17,266 nucleotides of DNA from CAYNTC01 sp964432925 (GCA_964432925.1 CAYSPM010000045.1:1-17266), one strand, 5' to 3'; shown: positions 1 to 7,234, numbered from the stretch's first letter. Notes: generated by a model from the sequence alone, not told the origin. Program-made: numbers and translations.

Positions 1-2
1 CC

Positions 3-1115
3 CTGCGAGCCGAGGACGTAACCGTGGCCGAAGTGCTCAAAAGGGGCGGCTACACTACCGGCATCGTCGGCAAGTGGGGACTCGGCGAGCCCGACACGAC
101 GGGCATCCCGAATCGGCAGGGGTTTGATTTCTGGTTCGGGTATCTGAACCAGAAACATGCCCACAACTATTACCCCGAATTTCTCTGGCGAAACCAGCAC
201 AAAGTGCCGATTCTCAGCAATAAGTTGGCTGAGCCAAGCCAGGGTGGCTGGGGCTCATCGATTAGGCGCGAGGTCTATTCGCACGATTTGTTCACAGATG
301 AGGCACTTACTTTCATCGAGCAAAATAAAGACAAGCCCTTCTTTTTATATCTGGCATACACAATTCCGCATGCGAACAACGAGGCGGGCGAGCGAGGCAT
401 GGAGGTGCCAGATTATGGCATTTACGCAGACAAGGATTGGCCTGAGCCGCAGAAGGGCCACGCTGCTATGATAACTCGAATGGACCGTGATGTAGGCAGA
501 GTGTTGACCAAGCTAAGAGAGTTAAACCTGGACGAGAATACAATAGTGATGTTTTCCAGTGACAATGGCCCGCATAAAGAAGGCGGAGCTGACCCAAATT
601 TCTTCAAAAGTTTCGGTCTGCTGCGCGGCTACAAGCGAGATCTGTACGAAGGTGGGATTCGTGTGCCGTTGATTGCACGGTGGCCGAGTAAAATTAAGCC
701 AGGGTCGGTGAGTAATCACGTCTCCGCGTTTTGGGATTTTCTACCCACCTGTTGTGAGTTGGCCGGAATATCTCAGCCGAAAAACATTGATGGCATCTCA
801 ATGCTTCCGACAATGCTAAATCAACTGGCGCGGCAAGGACAGCACAAGTATCTTTACTGGGAATTTCACGAGCAGGGCAAGAAACAAGCTGTTCGTATAG
901 ACCATTGGAAGGGAGTACGCTTAAACGTAGCCGAGGCGCCATCTGGCTCTATTGAATTATATAATTTGAAATCCGACATTTCAGAACAGCGTAACATCGC
1001 TGACCAGTATCCGCGTGTTGTTGAGAAGATAGTCAGATATATGAAAGAAGCAAGAACTCCCTCGGAGCATTGGCCTCTTCCTGACCAGCACGTCCCTAAA
1101 GCACAGGATAGTTAG
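3..1115 (+). CDS. Sulfatase (arylsulfatase-type, S1 family), C-terminal part; start lies before the window
   Basis: This is the C-terminal part of a formylglycine-dependent sulfatase, which hydrolyses sulfate esters. In planctomycetes these usually act on sulfated polysaccharides or mucins and are exported. The reading frame is open to the window edge: the codons before the GTG at 24 encode the family-typical LRAEDVTVAEVL, so that GTG is internal. Numbering from it, GKWGLG lies at 16-21, an IPHANNE segment follows, and the metal-binding SSDNGPH motif (D180, N181) is clear. Next come EGGIRVPLIARWP and a DFLPT segment typical of the family. The C/S-X-P-S-R motif that becomes formylglycine, and the signal peptide, must lie upstream and cannot be checked. 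GKWGLG has Gly where many sulfatases have His (GKWHLG). The substrate is unknown. The stop is TAG at 1113-1115, and the next 200 nt to the tRNA gene show no gene. Confidence 0.93.
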   Translation: MRAEDVTVAEVLKRGGYTTGIVGKWGLGEPDTTGIPNRQGFDFWFGYLNQKHAHNYYPEFLWRNQHKVPILSNKLAEPSQGGWGSSIRREVYSHDLFTDEALTFIEQNKDKPFFLYLAYTIPHANNEAGERGMEVPDYGIYADKDWPEPQKGHAAMITRMDRDVGRVLTKLRELNLDENTIVMFSSDNGPHKEGGADPNFFKSFGLLRGYKRDLYEGGIRVPLIARWPSKIKPGSVSNHVSAFWDFLPTCCELAGISQPKNIDGISMLPTMLNQLARQGQHKYLYWEFHEQGKKQAVRIDHWKGVRLNVAEAPSGSIELYNLKSDISEQRNIADQYPRVVEKIVRYMKEARTPSEHWPLPDQHVPKAQDS

Positions 1116-1313
1116 GGAGCCGGGACAGATGAACAGATTCCTTATAACACCGTATGCAGATTACTTGCTGGGATTCTTGTTAAAGACGCTTGGCTGGGTT
1201 GAGGTAGGTTTTTTAAGAGCAGTTTGTTTAAGTTTGGCTTCGCTGTTGTTAGGTTGAGGTATTCCTTGGGTTTTCAATCATGTGCACCTTTACTTGTCAG
1301 CATTTTGATATAA

Positions 1314-1404
1314 CGGAGAGGGCGGGATTCGAACCCGCGGTACGGGTTTATACCCATACGACGGTTTAGCAAACCGTTGCCTTAAGCCACTCGGCCACCT
1401 CTCC
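1314..1404 (-). tRNA. tRNA-Ser (anticodon GCU)
   Basis: On the minus strand the sequence folds as a class II tRNA. The acceptor stem GGAGAGG/CCUCUCC pairs at all 7 positions. There is a D arm (GCCGAGUGGCUUAAGGC) and an anticodon stem-loop with ACGGU/ACCGU around UUGCUAA, giving anticodon GCU, which reads AGC and AGU. A long variable arm (GUAUGGG/CCCGUAC, one G-U pair) is diagnostic for Ser/Leu/Tyr. The T arm is GCGGG-UUCGAAU-CCCGC. Position 73 is G (complement of 1314), the usual serine discriminator. CCA is not encoded (UUA follows), so it must be added after transcription. The gene lies about 650 bp from serS and is divergent from it. Confidence 0.97.
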
Positions 1405-1817
1405 AAGTCATTTCACAGTATGGAATTACAAATTTACAAAAAATTACTTTTCAGCTACTGCAACCAAACTATATTTTCAAGAGAAGCCCCAACCTTTGGA
1501 CGAAGCGCATCACTATAATTGCACTGTTTAATTTCATGGTTATAGTTAAGGATATTACTCCTGGGAAAATCTAATTCTAAAAGAAAAACACATTTCGATA
1601 AATTTCGGCTTACTTTACATCCGAAAGATCAAAATTGCAAGAAAATTTGACGTTATTTATATTCCTTATGAACGGATCAAAAGCGAGGGGCCTTTCTCAT
1701 TCTACGAATAGGACATTAAAAAATAAAAGCTTCATGTTCGAAAATATCTATAGCCAATCACAAAAGGCCCCTCTGAACCTAAAAAGAAGTACTGCTTTCG
1801 AGTATCAAATATCAGTA
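1405..1817. other. AT-rich divergent intergenic region between tRNA-Ser and serS
   Basis: There is no convincing gene here. A 66-codon open frame on the plus strand (1635-1835) has no ribosome binding site, has random-looking composition and runs into the promoter below, so it is not called. The region carries one clear inverted repeat (1685-1773, listed separately). It must hold the tRNA-Ser promoter on the minus strand, but I could not single out a convincing -35/-10 pair. No T-box (no GGUGGUACCGCG-like specifier or antiterminator element) is visible in front of serS. Confidence 0.6.
1685..1773. repeat. 11-bp perfect inverted repeat with 67-nt spacer
   Basis: GAGGGGCCTTT at 1685-1695 is the exact reverse complement of AAAGGCCCCTC at 1763-1773. 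The arms are GC-rich in an AT-rich background. It could form a long-loop stem or be a paired protein-binding site, about 45 bp upstream of the serS-side -35 element. Its function is unknown. Confidence 0.6.
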
Positions 1818-1848
1818 TTGGCGAGTACCCAGTGAACTGTGGTATAAT
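1818..1848 (+). promoter_or_regulatory. Extended -10 sigma-70-type promoter for the serS transcript
   Basis: A perfect TATAAT lies at 1843-1848, preceded directly by TGG (1840-1842), giving an extended -10 (TGnTATAAT). A weak -35 (TTGGCG, 1818-1823) lies 19 bp upstream, a long spacer that an extended -10 can compensate for. The expected start of transcription, about 7 nt after the -10, is the A at 1855, which is also the first base of an ATG. The transcript would be leaderless for the 67-codon ORF, or would have a 196-nt leader for serS. Confidence 0.72.
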
Positions 1849-1854
1849 GCCTGC

Positions 1855-2058
1855 ATGCTATTTAGTAACAAACAATGTAAATACATCCATAAGTGCTATC
1901 GCTTTACAGACAGGCAACTGCAAATACTCAGATTGTTTTTCGATAGTCTGGACAGCCAGAAGGCCGAGCTACTCATACAACTATCTGAAACTGTAAAGCG
2001 CCAAATGATTGCCGGTCAATCCGCAAGAGCTAAGCTGCGAGGAACGAAACATGATTGA
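1855..2058 (+). CDS. Possible leaderless small ORF (67 aa) overlapping the serS start
   Basis: I do not recognise this product. The ORF starts with ATG exactly where transcription from the extended -10 promoter should begin, and it has no Shine-Dalgarno sequence. It ends with TGA inside serS: ATG of serS is at 2051 and the stop is at 2056-2058, an 8-nt overlap in another frame, as in translationally coupled genes. The protein is charged. Residues 17-52, with leucines at 22, 25, 27, 32, 39, 40 and 43, look like two amphipathic helices; the C-terminus is basic. Three of its five serine codons (S4, S31, S34) are AGU/AGC, read by the tRNA-Ser(GCU) encoded next door. It could be a real small protein, a leader ORF tuning serS translation, or a chance frame in a leader. 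A second, 49-codon frame (ATG at 1847) is also open here, so open length alone proves little. Confidence 0.4.
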   Translation: MLFSNKQCKYIHKCYRFTDRQLQILRLFFDSLDSQKAELLIQLSETVKRQMIAGQSARAKLRGTKHD

Positions 2059-3322
2059 CATTAAACAAATACGGGAAAAACCAGAACTATTCAAAAAGGC
2101 AGCAGCAGATAAGTATTTTGACGTTGACATTGAACATTTGCTGGATATTGACGCCGAGCTACAAAATCATAAGAAGAAGCTTCAGGACTACGCCACAGAA
2201 AAGAATAAACTCGGCAAACTAATCCCAACTTTGAAAGATGGAGATGAAAAGAAAACCTGCATAGAACACCTGAGCGAGCTAAAGAAAAATGAAACTCAAC
2301 TTCAAGATGAGGTCAAGAAGCTTCAGCCTGAGCTTGACACGCTCATGCTGCAGGTCGCTCAGCCGGCTGATGATAATGTGCCAATCGGTAAAGACGACAC
2401 TGAGAACATCGAAATAAGAAAAGAAGGCCATGTGCGGCAGTTTAACTTTGGGCCTAGGGATCATGTACAGTTAGGCTTGGCTTTGGACATCATAGATATT
2501 GAAAGAGGCGTCAAGTTAGCAGGGACGAGAAACTATTTTCTCAAAGCAGATGGGGCGCTACTACACTGGGCAGTGCTGCACTTTGCGATGGACCTTATGA
2601 TCAGCCGGGGATATGTGCCACTATCTGTTCCACTACTGATGAAAGATGAAGCAATGCAAGGCACCGGTTACTATCCAGGCTCTGAAGACCAGACCTACCG
2701 GATGGAAAAAGATGAGTTAAATTTGGCAGGAACTGCCGAGGTGCCACTTACAGCATATCGTATGGGAGAAATACTCAAGACTGATGAACTTCCTTTGAAA
2801 TACGTTGCTTTATCAAGCTGCTTTAGGCGCGAAGCAGGAGCTGCGGGCAAAGATACGTATGGCCTCTATAGAATTCATCAGTTCGACAAAGTTGAGCAAG
2901 TCGTCATCTGTAAAAACAACGTCGAGGAAAGCAATAAATACCATGAAGAAATCTTGGCCAACGCTGAAGCAGTCATGCAGGCGTTAGAGCTTCCCTATCG
3001 TGTTGTAAACGTGTGCACCGGAGACCTTGGAAGAGGCCAGGCGAAGAAATATGATATTGAAGCGTGGATGCCTTCACGAGGCAATTACTGCGAAACACAC
3101 AGCGCTAGTAAATTTTATGAGTTTCAGGCGCGACGAATGAATCTTCGTTACAAAGACACCACCAGCAAAAAGAATGCCTTTTGCCACACTCTCAATAACA
3201 CTGTCATCGCTTCGCCGCGGATATTGATACCAATTTTAGAACTTTACCAGAACTCTGACGGCTCAATGACAATACCCAAAGTGCTTCGACCTTACATGAA
3301 TGATAAAGAAAAACTCATCTAA
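2051..3322 (+). CDS. serS: Seryl-tRNA synthetase (SerRS)
   Basis: SerRS is a cytoplasmic class II aminoacyl-tRNA synthetase that charges tRNA-Ser (and tRNA-Sec where present) with serine. The product is 423 aa, the usual size. The ATG at 2051 begins MIDIKQIRE, the standard SerRS N-terminus, with GAGGAA about 7 nt upstream. An upstream in-frame start at 2009 would add 14 unrelated residues and is rejected. Residues ~28-105 form the long antiparallel coiled-coil arm that grips the tRNA-Ser variable arm. TAEVPLT (T228, E230) is the serine-pocket motif. Motif 2 is FRREAGAAGKDTYGLYRIHQFDKVE from F258, with R259. Motif 3 has the invariant arginine at R390 in NNTVIASPR. The end, IPKVLRPYM, is also typical. 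It is probably transcribed from the extended -10 promoter at 1840-1848 through the overlapping small ORF. Confidence 0.97.
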   Translation: MIDIKQIREKPELFKKAAADKYFDVDIEHLLDIDAELQNHKKKLQDYATEKNKLGKLIPTLKDGDEKKTCIEHLSELKKNETQLQDEVKKLQPELDTLMLQVAQPADDNVPIGKDDTENIEIRKEGHVRQFNFGPRDHVQLGLALDIIDIERGVKLAGTRNYFLKADGALLHWAVLHFAMDLMISRGYVPLSVPLLMKDEAMQGTGYYPGSEDQTYRMEKDELNLAGTAEVPLTAYRMGEILKTDELPLKYVALSSCFRREAGAAGKDTYGLYRIHQFDKVEQVVICKNNVEESNKYHEEILANAEAVMQALELPYRVVNVCTGDLGRGQAKKYDIEAWMPSRGNYCETHSASKFYEFQARRMNLRYKDTTSKKNAFCHTLNNTVIASPRILIPILELYQNSDGSMTIPKVLRPYMNDKEKLI

Positions 3323-3422
3323 AATAGCCAAGATTTAATCTGATACTTCTTTTATAACCATCATTCAATCGCAAAAAGGGGGCTTATGCCAGTTCAGGTC
3401 TTGACTACGACGTTCTTTGTCG

Positions 3423-3977
3423 TCATTCAGACTTATCTTCTTGCCCTGTTTCTGCCAGCTGTTTCTGGTCGTTTGGCTCTATCTGTTTGACTATAATGCT
3501 TGTGGGGCCTTCCTGGTTGCTTCGCCATTTAGCGTCAAGCTCAGTACCAGCCTCGGCATCAGGCGCTTGCTCTTTTGCACCAGAAATATATCGCCATCTT
3601 TCTTTTAGCTTAGCAACCTCATTTTGAGAAATCTTGCGGGACCTTGATCTATCTCTGAGCCAACGAATTCGGAATCTTTCTCTAATCTGCGCCCGGAACT
3701 TCTCCTTTTCCTCCTCAGACAGATTAGCCATCTTCTCAATGATCTCCTCCCTTTGTTCTCGCAGTTCCGCTATTTCCTCATCCGAGAGATGTGGTCCTGC
3801 CATACGGTCGCCACGGTCAAGTAACGGTGTGCCCACACCATCTCTTACATTTCGGCTGTAACCTTGATCAGTTTCGGATGCCAATCTGATCTTTCGAATA
3901 AAAAAGCCAATCCCCAAAGCAGCAAGCAGTACTACAGCAACAACGATTACCAAGAAAACTATGTTTAACTGTCTCAT
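3423..3977 (-). CDS. Single-pass membrane protein with a charged helical domain, unknown function
   Basis: I do not recognise a family. The 184-aa product starts MRQLNIVF and has one strongly hydrophobic segment (about residues 5-26), followed by basic residues (IRKIRL). This fits an N-terminal membrane anchor. The soluble part is very rich in charge. Residues ~62-100 contain SDEEIAELREQREE and SEEEKEKFRAQIRERF, which read as long alpha-helices, possibly coiled coil. They are loosely reminiscent of Spy/CpxP-like helical periplasmic proteins, but I see no conserved LTxxQ motif. The tail (from ~130) is polar and probably disordered. The start is supported by AAGGGGAG 5-6 nt upstream of the ATG on the minus strand. 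The gene converges on serS, with 100 nt between the two stops and no clear terminator there. Confidence 0.8.
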   Translation of the reverse strand: MRQLNIVFLVIVVAVVLLAALGIGFFIRKIRLASETDQGYSRNVRDGVGTPLLDRGDRMAGPHLSDEEIAELREQREEIIEKMANLSEEEKEKFRAQIRERFRIRWLRDRSRSRKISQNEVAKLKERWRYISGAKEQAPDAEAGTELDAKWRSNQEGPTSIIVKQIEPNDQKQLAETGQEDKSE

Positions 3978-4832
3978 TTCGCTCCCCTTACTAATCGCTT
4001 ATCGCAGATTGCCAAATCCTCTACGCATTATGCCTATAAATCAGTTACTGCCACATAGGTCTTTTGATAGTCCAATACGACTTTTCAAAAAAATCATCCC
4101 CTCTTTTTCTCATTACTCGGTCCATCTTTTAATTTATGTCACTTCTTGCCGGCTTGGCAGAAGGATCCTTCAAAAGCGCAAGTCTAAATTAAAACAGAGC
4201 TTACGTCAACATATTTGTAATGATGGCTTATTGGCCTAAGCCTTTTATATTTAGCCACACAGTGTTACAACATAACTGCTTATACGCTGAGCAGAAATGT
4301 ATGCGAGGAGCAATTTCCGTCGCAATAGCTGGAAGCATCCACGTCGCGTTTTGTGTACGCATTTGAGTTTACTAAAAAAGAAACGACAGATAGGGCTCCG
4401 AGTGAAATCCCTAAATTGAAAGGTGGTGATTATCGAAAAAATCATTTGACACCGCCGATAGTCACGGGCACAATATGAACCGTAGTTGGATAAGGGGCGA
4501 AGAACGTAGGTGTGGGAGGCTACCGTCCTAAGTTTCAAAATTGCGTTAAACAGACGAAAAGAATCGTCCCTTTGGATCTGGGACGTCTGGGGAAAACCAA
4601 CGCTTATGTTATCGGCCCTATTACTTGTCCAAAGATGGGGGTAGGGTGAGTAAAAACAAATTATGTGCTCTTGATTCATTAAAAGAGTGTACGTGTACGT
4701 ATTAACACAAGGATAGACGAGGATGACATATAGCCCTGTCTCGGAATATATAGAGGATCAAACTCACACTTGTCTGCCGAGAAAGGTAGCATTTAAGGTC
4801 TGCGCAGGTTTCGCTGGCACTATAACCTCATG
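3978..4832. other. Long gap without a convincing gene; several hairpins
   Basis: A 92-codon plus-strand frame (3961-4239) and a 142-codon minus-strand frame (4251-4679) are open, but both lack ribosome binding sites. The latter is rich in Cys, Arg, Phe and Ser, as translated noncoding DNA often is. Hairpins are visible at 4276-4294 (CTGCT/AGCAG, flanked by CATA/TATG at 4271 and 4300), 4422-4453 (GGTG plus TGATT against AATCA plus CACC, with bulges) and 4565-4585 (CGTCCC/GGGACG, 9-nt loop). I looked for the hallmarks of RNase P RNA (GAGGAAAGUCC), tmRNA and SRP RNA and found none. A noncoding RNA or a decayed gene is possible. Confidence 0.5.
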
Positions 4833-4851
4833 TTTGCACCGTACGTGCAAA
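4833..4851. promoter_or_regulatory. 19-bp dyad upstream of the HEAT-repeat-like gene (possible operator)
   Basis: TTTGCAC (4833-4839) and GTGCAAA (4845-4851) are perfect inverted repeats around the 5-nt centre CGTAC. The dyad lies 67 nt before the ATG at 4919, just after a TATAAC (4821-4826) that could be a -10 element, although no good -35 is present. Symmetry, length and position fit a repressor operator near the transcription start. It could also form a small RNA hairpin. Confidence 0.42.
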
Positions 4852-4904
4852 AGACAGCAAAGACAAACTGCCTTCAGAAATTAGCGTAGAATTGCCGATA
4901 AATC

Positions 4905-4912
4905 AAGGAGGT
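4905..4912 (+). promoter_or_regulatory. Perfect Shine-Dalgarno sequence deciding the start at 4919
   Basis: AAGGAGGT matches the anti-SD fully and sits 6 nt before the ATG at 4919. It rules out the in-frame TTG at 4892, which would place the SD inside the coding region. It is the strongest ribosome binding site in the window. Confidence 0.9.
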
Positions 4913-4918
4913 GGCTTC

Positions 4919-5395
4919 ATGAACTTGGAACGAAGAAAACCTTCAGGCCGAGAAAAGGATCAAGCATCCATAAAGCTCCTGGAGAAGCTGCGAGAACAAC
5001 TATATTCGTCCAATGTATCAACCATTCGCCAGAGTGCGTTCAATCTATCATGGATGCAGGAGGACGGATTAGACATCCTAAAAGAGGCTCTCTTCAGTGA
5101 TGCGCTTCGACGCACAAAAAACGCGGCAGCGTATGGACTGCGAAAAATGCGAGGCCGGATGCGGAAGGCGGCCCTGGATGTCTTGTCGGCGGGTTCACGG
5201 CATTCCAAAAAAACTACAGCAGAGGCGTGCCAAAACGCTTTGCTGGTTCTAAAAAAGACTAAGTCGACTGCGAAGCGTCCATCTAAAAGAAAGCCACGGA
5301 CAGGCAAAATCGGGATCAGGGAAATCGCCAGAGGCAAACATAAGAGGGAAACGCATGGGGTAAGAAACCAAAGGAACCGCTATTCAAAAAGATAA
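4919..5395 (+). CDS. Small HEAT-repeat-like protein with a basic C-terminal tail
   Basis: The product is 158 aa. Residues ~20-105 are predicted all-helical and look like two to three HEAT-type helical hairpins: KLREQLYSSNVSTIRQSAFNL, then GLDILKEALFSD, then TKNAAAYGLRKM followed by MRKAALDVL and TAEACQNALLVL. HEAT repeats bind proteins or nucleic acids. I recall similar SWMQEDGLxILKEAL and AAAYGLRKMRGRM stretches in small planctomycete proteins, from memory only. From residue 112 the tail is strongly basic: 20 of the last 47 residues are K or R. This suggests RNA or DNA binding, or ribosome association (inference). There is no signal peptide or membrane segment, so it is probably cytoplasmic. 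It is monocistronic by context, with a perfect SD and a dyad symmetry upstream. Its function is unknown. Confidence 0.88.
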   Translation: MNLERRKPSGREKDQASIKLLEKLREQLYSSNVSTIRQSAFNLSWMQEDGLDILKEALFSDALRRTKNAAAYGLRKMRGRMRKAALDVLSAGSRHSKKTTAEACQNALLVLKKTKSTAKRPSKRKPRTGKIGIREIARGKHKRETHGVRNQRNRYSKR

Positions 5396-5797
5396 ATAGG
5401 TCAAAGTTCGGTGTCGCCACAATAGAGCTTGTGGGCTTATTTTATATGATCAAATTCTTTTGCTTTTGTCTGCATCGGAGCCACGAGCACTTGTAGCCAA
5501 AACAGCATCCTACAGAATATGGGGCATTTACTTCTGTGGAGCTCTGTCAGACAATTGCGTATCGGTCAGTTCCAGTGATTCACAAATCGTGATCAAATGA
5601 ATGTTATTCCGCATTTATTGCGGTATTGGGCCGGATTAACAGCCCCGTATCCCTGCCATAGCAGCAGCAATATCCGCAAATTGAACCATGAGCAGGATTC
5701 CACGTGCCGTTTGCAAAGACAGTTGCTTAATTGGGCACGTTTTACAAGGTAGTATCGATTGATTTGTACATACATGGTAGCGTAGGAGCAAAAAACA
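5396..5797. other. Gap before the HtrA-type gene; no gene seen
   Basis: A 91-codon minus-strand frame (5593-5868) overlaps the 5' end of the protease gene, has no ribosome binding site and is treated as a chance frame. A small hairpin CCGCA/TGCGG lies at 5609-5623. AGGAG at 5784-5788 is the protease ribosome binding site. I could not identify a -35/-10 pair of good quality. Confidence 0.55.
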
Positions 5798-7234
5798 ATG
5801 ATGGTTAGAAAAGTGAAAGTAGCTGCACTTTTTCTAAAGATTGCAGCAGTGACCGGATATGTCATCATAGGACATGTACAGCAGATATCGGCAGACGAGA
5901 GTCTGAGCTTCGACAGAGAAACACCCGTCGTTAGGGTCTACCAAAAGACTCATAAAGCAGTCGTGAACATCTCAGGCGAGCGTTTGGTTGCTGTGCCTGT
6001 TGGACCCCGATTCGACTGGCCTGACATGTTCGACCATTGGGGGCCGGTATTCCAGGAACAACTACCGGTACTCGGCTCGGGAGTTGTTGTTCATGAAGAT
6101 GGCTACATCATCACAAACGCACATGTTACAAAAGGCACAGAGAAGATCAGAGTTGCGTTTAGCGATGGCCGGGAGTTTCCAGCAAGAGTAGTCAGCGAGG
6201 ATGAAAGCACGGACTTAGCCGTTCTTCAAATTACAACCAGCGAGAAACTGCCATTTATTCGTCTCGGCCGAAGTCGTGACCTGATGATAGGTGAAACAAT
6301 GATAGCCATTGGTAATCCGTACGGCTACTCACACACGCTCACAACCGGCGTGGTAAGTGCGGTGGAGCGAGATATCAAAATAGAGGAAGGATTCTGGCTA
6401 CGTGGATTGATTCAGACAGATGCGCCGATCAATCCCGGCAACAGCGGAGGGCCATTACTTAACATCAACGGTGAATTGATTGGCATCAATAGCGCAATTA
6501 GAGCAGAGGCAGAGAATATAGGCTTTGCCATACCGGTCGACGCGCTTGCAGAAAACCTTCAGCACATGTTTCTGCCCGAAGGAATGCGTCGGATTTGGCT
6601 GGGATTAGCTGTAGGCCAAGTCGAGAGGCGGTATGGAGACACTGGACTGGTTGTAGAATCAGTGAGCAAGGGAAGTCTTGCCGAGAGCAAAGGTATGTCT
6701 GCTGGATGTATGATACTCGAGGTGGACGGGCAGAAACCCACAAGCGTTATTGACTTTTACATAAAGATCGGTAAAAAGAGAATCGGACAGCAAATAAAGA
6801 TCAGATACATGCCACCCGGAGCTTCGAAAGACAATAGCCGATTCGTTGATATAAAGTTGTTAGAAAGGCCACTACCAGATGGACAGAGACTTGCCAAAGA
6901 GTTCTTCCAAATGGAAGTATCAGAACTGAGTGAGCGTATAGCCAGGAAATTTGGCTTTGCCAGAGCATATCCGGTCTTGATCATCAACGATTTAGAAACG
7001 CAAGGAATAGCTGCAAGGCAAGGACTTGAGCCGGGCGATCTTATCCTGCAGATCAACAAAAGAACCGTCCGTAATATAAGGGAGCTCTCACTGGAAATGG
7101 AGAACGTCACGGAAGGTGATATTATTGAGCTACGGATACTGCGCATCACAAGCGGAATATTCGGTGAAGTGCGACGTCGGCTCGTGGTCGAGTTGAAGGC
7201 GCAAAGTAAAAAAGAACAAGATGTTCTACTTTAA
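5798..7234 (+). CDS. HtrA/DegP-type periplasmic serine protease with two PDZ domains
   Basis: This is an envelope quality-control protease/chaperone that degrades misfolded exported proteins. The product is 478 aa, the normal DegP size. The N-terminus has basic residues (MMVRKVKVA) and a hydrophobic core to ~25. A likely signal peptidase site follows ISA at 30-32, so it should be exported. The trypsin-like domain has the full triad: H109 in ITNAHV, D139 in STDLAV and S216 in the GNSGGPL motif. PDZ1 covers ~265-350 and PDZ2 ~372-465 (with LEPGDLILQINKR). The start is ATG at 5798 with AGGAG 9 nt upstream; the next codon is also ATG, so a one-residue shift is possible. It stands alone, with no two-component or sigma-E-type genes beside it. 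Whether it corresponds to DegP, DegQ or DegS cannot be decided by reading. Two PDZ domains and no retained anchor argue against DegS. Confidence 0.95.
   Translation: MMVRKVKVAALFLKIAAVTGYVIIGHVQQISADESLSFDRETPVVRVYQKTHKAVVNISGERLVAVPVGPRFDWPDMFDHWGPVFQEQLPVLGSGVVVHEDGYIITNAHVTKGTEKIRVAFSDGREFPARVVSEDESTDLAVLQITTSEKLPFIRLGRSRDLMIGETMIAIGNPYGYSHTLTTGVVSAVERDIKIEEGFWLRGLIQTDAPINPGNSGGPLLNINGELIGINSAIRAEAENIGFAIPVDALAENLQHMFLPEGMRRIWLGLAVGQVERRYGDTGLVVESVSKGSLAESKGMSAGCMILEVDGQKPTSVIDFYIKIGKKRIGQQIKIRYMPPGASKDNSRFVDIKLLERPLPDGQRLAKEFFQMEVSELSERIARKFGFARAYPVLIINDLETQGIAARQGLEPGDLILQINKRTVRNIRELSLEMENVTEGDIIELRILRITSGIFGEVRRRLVVELKAQSKKEQDVLL

Noticed and set aside
24..26. GTG at 24 as the sulfatase start
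   Set aside because: The frame is open to position 3 and encodes conserved sulfatase sequence upstream, so the GTG is internal and the gene begins before the window.
1635..1835. 66-codon plus-strand ORF in the tRNA-serS gap
   Set aside because: There is no ribosome binding site, the composition is unspecific, and the inverted repeat and promoter overlap it.
2009..2050. Upstream start for serS
   Set aside because: The added 14 residues do not match SerRS; MIDIKQ at 2051 with a GAGGAA upstream is the family start.
4251..4679. 142-codon minus-strand ORF
   Set aside because: No ribosome binding site, Cys/Arg/Phe/Ser-rich composition, and no domain I can recognise.
4251..4679. RNase P RNA, tmRNA or SRP RNA in the long gap
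   Set aside because: None of the conserved core sequences could be found in either strand.
4811..4840. Sigma-54 promoter (TGGCAC...TTGCA)
   Set aside because: The elements are separated by 13 nt instead of the 5 nt needed between TGGCAC and TTGC.
5593..5868. 91-codon minus-strand ORF over the start of the htrA-type gene
   Set aside because: It overlaps the protease start and has no ribosome binding site; it is a chance frame.
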